DNA from: JAFAGX01 sp035623255
GTDB taxonomy: Bacteria > Acidobacteriota > Terriglobia > Terriglobales > Acidobacteriaceae
Assembly: GCA_035623255.1 (NCBI GenBank)
Contig: DASPTU010000090.1
Coordinates: 1-24,354, forward strand
Length of the DNA stretch: 24,354 bases
Reading direction: 5' to 3'
Shown here: positions 23,259 through 24,354 of the stretch, one piece after another
Layout of the letters: each line of letters opens with the position of its first letter
How positions within the stretch are numbered: the first letter of the stretch is position 1
Made by a program: the position numbers and the translations under genes
Notes under the pieces: generated by a model
The model's database searches: none
What the model was told of the DNA's origin: nothing
What the model saw: only the letters and a program-made list of their open reading frames with translations

Positions 23259-23572
23259 TTGCAGCTTTCATCGATAAGTACAAGTCCCATGGTTATCCAA
23301 TTGACGGCGCTGTACTTTCAAAAATCGGCGTTCCGTACACGCAAATCTCTGGTGAAGCAGAGAAAACATTGTGTGATCTGCACGAGAAGTGCGTAGATTT
23401 ACTGGACATTGACGACGAAGAGGACGAGGGAGCAATTATCCTAACGAAGGATGAATACATCTTCCGAATGGGAGATAAATTTCAGGAAGCAGGGAAGTTT
23501 TCTGCCTGCAAACCAAACCAAGTGGCCAGTCCAACCGGGGCCGCTGCAGCTACTGCTGCGTCAAACGATTGA
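23258..23572 (+). pseudogene. SDH-family Clp-fold serine protease, 3' fragment
   Basis: This is the remaining 104 codons of the protease gene broken at 22094. The native sequence resumes VAAFIDKYKSHGYPIDGAVL and continues GVPYTQISGEAEKTLCDLHE. An acidic stretch (DIDDEEDEG) and a low-complexity Ala tail (PTGAAAATAASND) end the protein. Joining CTA 22092-22094 to GTT 23258 gives ...DKAALVAAFIDKY... with no frame change. An ATG at 23228 inside the IS right end is in frame, so a short hybrid peptide (MRTYLRDRTLVAAF...) could in principle be made. The fragment has no catalytic residues by itself. Confidence 0.85.
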
Positions 23573-23652
23573 ATCATTCCTATTCTGTGAAGAACCTGGG
23601 TCGGAGGATGCGACAGGTCGTGGAAATCCCCCTTGTTTTTCATCGATTCAAA

Positions 23653-24243
23653 TCAGTCAAGCCACTTAGCGACTCCTCCATGATGTGAACATGTTCCACG
23701 GTGATTCTGACTAAAGCTGTACGTTCCGTCTCGACACTGAGCTGTAGCACCGGGAGGAACGGTTTTTGAGTATGTTGGGGATTGCACCCGCTGTCCGTCC
23801 TTGTTTGTGTAGAAACGTGGCGGAGTGGTTTGAGCAGGCACTGATTCGGCTTTGTCATGCCTGGTTTCAGAAACAGACTCCTGTTCCGAAGCAGTTAGTT
23901 GAGATGAATCGCACGCGGAATATCCACGCAAGCAGTTGTTGTAGTTTCGCTGGTGAGCGGCTTGCTGAACTTGGGTCCGTTCAGCATCACCTAGTTGAGA
24001 TGGATCGCACCCAGAATATCCACGCAAGCAGTTGTTGTAGTTTCGCTGGTGAGCAGCCCGCTGTACCTCGGTGCGCTCGGCATCGGTTAGTAGAGATGAG
24101 TCGCACCCCGAATACCCATGCAAGCAGTTGTAATAGTTCTTCTGATGTCCCGGTTGCTGCTCTGATTGTGGTTGGCTGCCCAGCGAGGATGGAGTTAAGG
24201 AACTGACGGAAAGGACCAGAACGACAAAGATTCGTTTCTTCAT
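23653..24243 (-). CDS. Exported protein with three tandem 32-residue Cys repeats and a DUF3761-like C-terminus
   Basis: ATG 24243 has GAGG six bases upstream and gives 196 residues. Residues 1-23 are a signal peptide (MKKRIFVVLVLSVSSLTPSS). Residues 33-64, 65-96 and 97-128 are three tandem repeats of the form HQ(K/R)NY(Y/N)NCL(H/R)GYS(G/A)CD, each with a C-x6-C pair that could form a disulfide. The C-terminal 55 residues (FYTNKDGQRVQSPTYS, ATAQCRDGTYSFSQNHRGTC, SHHGGVAKWLD) match the DUF3761 pattern, a small domain of unknown function found at the end of secreted proteins. The mature protein is probably periplasmic or secreted. The gene is convergent with the split protease gene. The role is unknown. 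Confidence 0.82.
   Translation of the reverse strand: MKKRIFVVLVLSVSSLTPSSLGSQPQSEQQPGHQKNYYNCLHGYSGCDSSLLTDAERTEVQRAAHQRNYNNCLRGYSGCDPSQLGDAERTQVQQAAHQRNYNNCLRGYSACDSSQLTASEQESVSETRHDKAESVPAQTTPPRFYTNKDGQRVQSPTYSKTVPPGATAQCRDGTYSFSQNHRGTCSHHGGVAKWLD
23860..24147 (-). repeat. Three tandem 96-bp coding repeats
   Basis: Units 24052-24147, 23956-24051 and 23860-23955 encode the three 32-residue repeats. Units two and three share long identical nucleotide runs, for example about 35 bases around the codons for NYNNCLRG, so at least one duplication is young. Confidence 0.8.
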
Positions 24244-24354
24244 AAGACACCTCAAGGTATCGGGAATTGCCCTTAAGAATTCATTTGATACGCTTAACTA
24301 GAACAGTCTCGGTTTCGTCCTCTACCTTCATTCGACAACCGGCACTCGTCTGGT
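24244..24354 (-). other. Upstream region of the repeat protein gene
   Basis: These 111 bases up to the window edge contain the GAGG ribosome-binding site and A+T-rich sequence. No promoter pair with good hexamers and spacing was found. Confidence 0.3.

Overview
The window looks like a chromosomal segment of an acidobacterium (Acidobacteriota, Terriglobia-like). This is inferred from gene content, not from a database match: two very large Oar-type TonB-dependent receptors that begin with a carboxypeptidase-regulatory/Cna-B-like domain, three proteins ending in a TonB C-terminal domain, an MglA-type GTPase, and a high-G+C coding style up to about 19.6 kb. No rRNA, tRNA or CRISPR array was seen.

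Positions 1-5400 are mostly housekeeping and signalling genes: a partial exported protein (minus), a STAS-domain anti-sigma-factor antagonist, a tandem pair of exported proteins with a FlgO/CsgG-like domain plus TonB C-terminal domain (the first carries an apparent +1 frameshift just after its signal peptide), mglA (minus), a TPR protein and a YvcK/CofD-like factor. Positions 5520-16190 are dominated by outer-membrane uptake functions. A 1171-residue receptor (minus) and a 1078-residue receptor (plus) flank a small AhpD-like carboxymuconolactone-decarboxylase-family gene. They are followed by an 819-residue protein with a cytoplasmic-looking PilZ-like domain, a long proline/alanine linker, one membrane helix and a TonB C-terminal domain. 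Several rho-independent terminators and promoter-like sites delimit these units.

Positions 16540-19600 hold metabolic genes: glutamate dehydrogenase (gdhA), the 3' remnant of a GIY-YIG nuclease gene directly behind it, a class II aldolase/adducin protein starting at TTG, and a PEBP (YbhB/YbcL-like) protein that can start with or without a signal peptide.

From about 19.6 kb to the right end the sequence is visibly richer in A+T and looks like an accessory region. It has a 5'-truncated HAF-repeat gene, an unrecognised two-helix membrane protein, and a two-gene unit (a 59-residue small protein, then an SDH-family Clp-fold serine protease) in which the protease gene is split by a complete IS630-family insertion sequence. 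The last gene is an exported protein with three tandem 32-residue repeats and a DUF3761-like C-terminus. The IS has imperfect 19-bp terminal inverted repeats and a TA target duplication. Removing it restores a 303-codon protease frame exactly, so the insertion is probably recent.

The most noteworthy items are the reconstructed IS-split protease with its coupled small protein, the transposase stop codon completed by target DNA, the PilZ-like/TonB fusion, the frameshifted TonB-domain gene, and the alternative starts of the PEBP gene.
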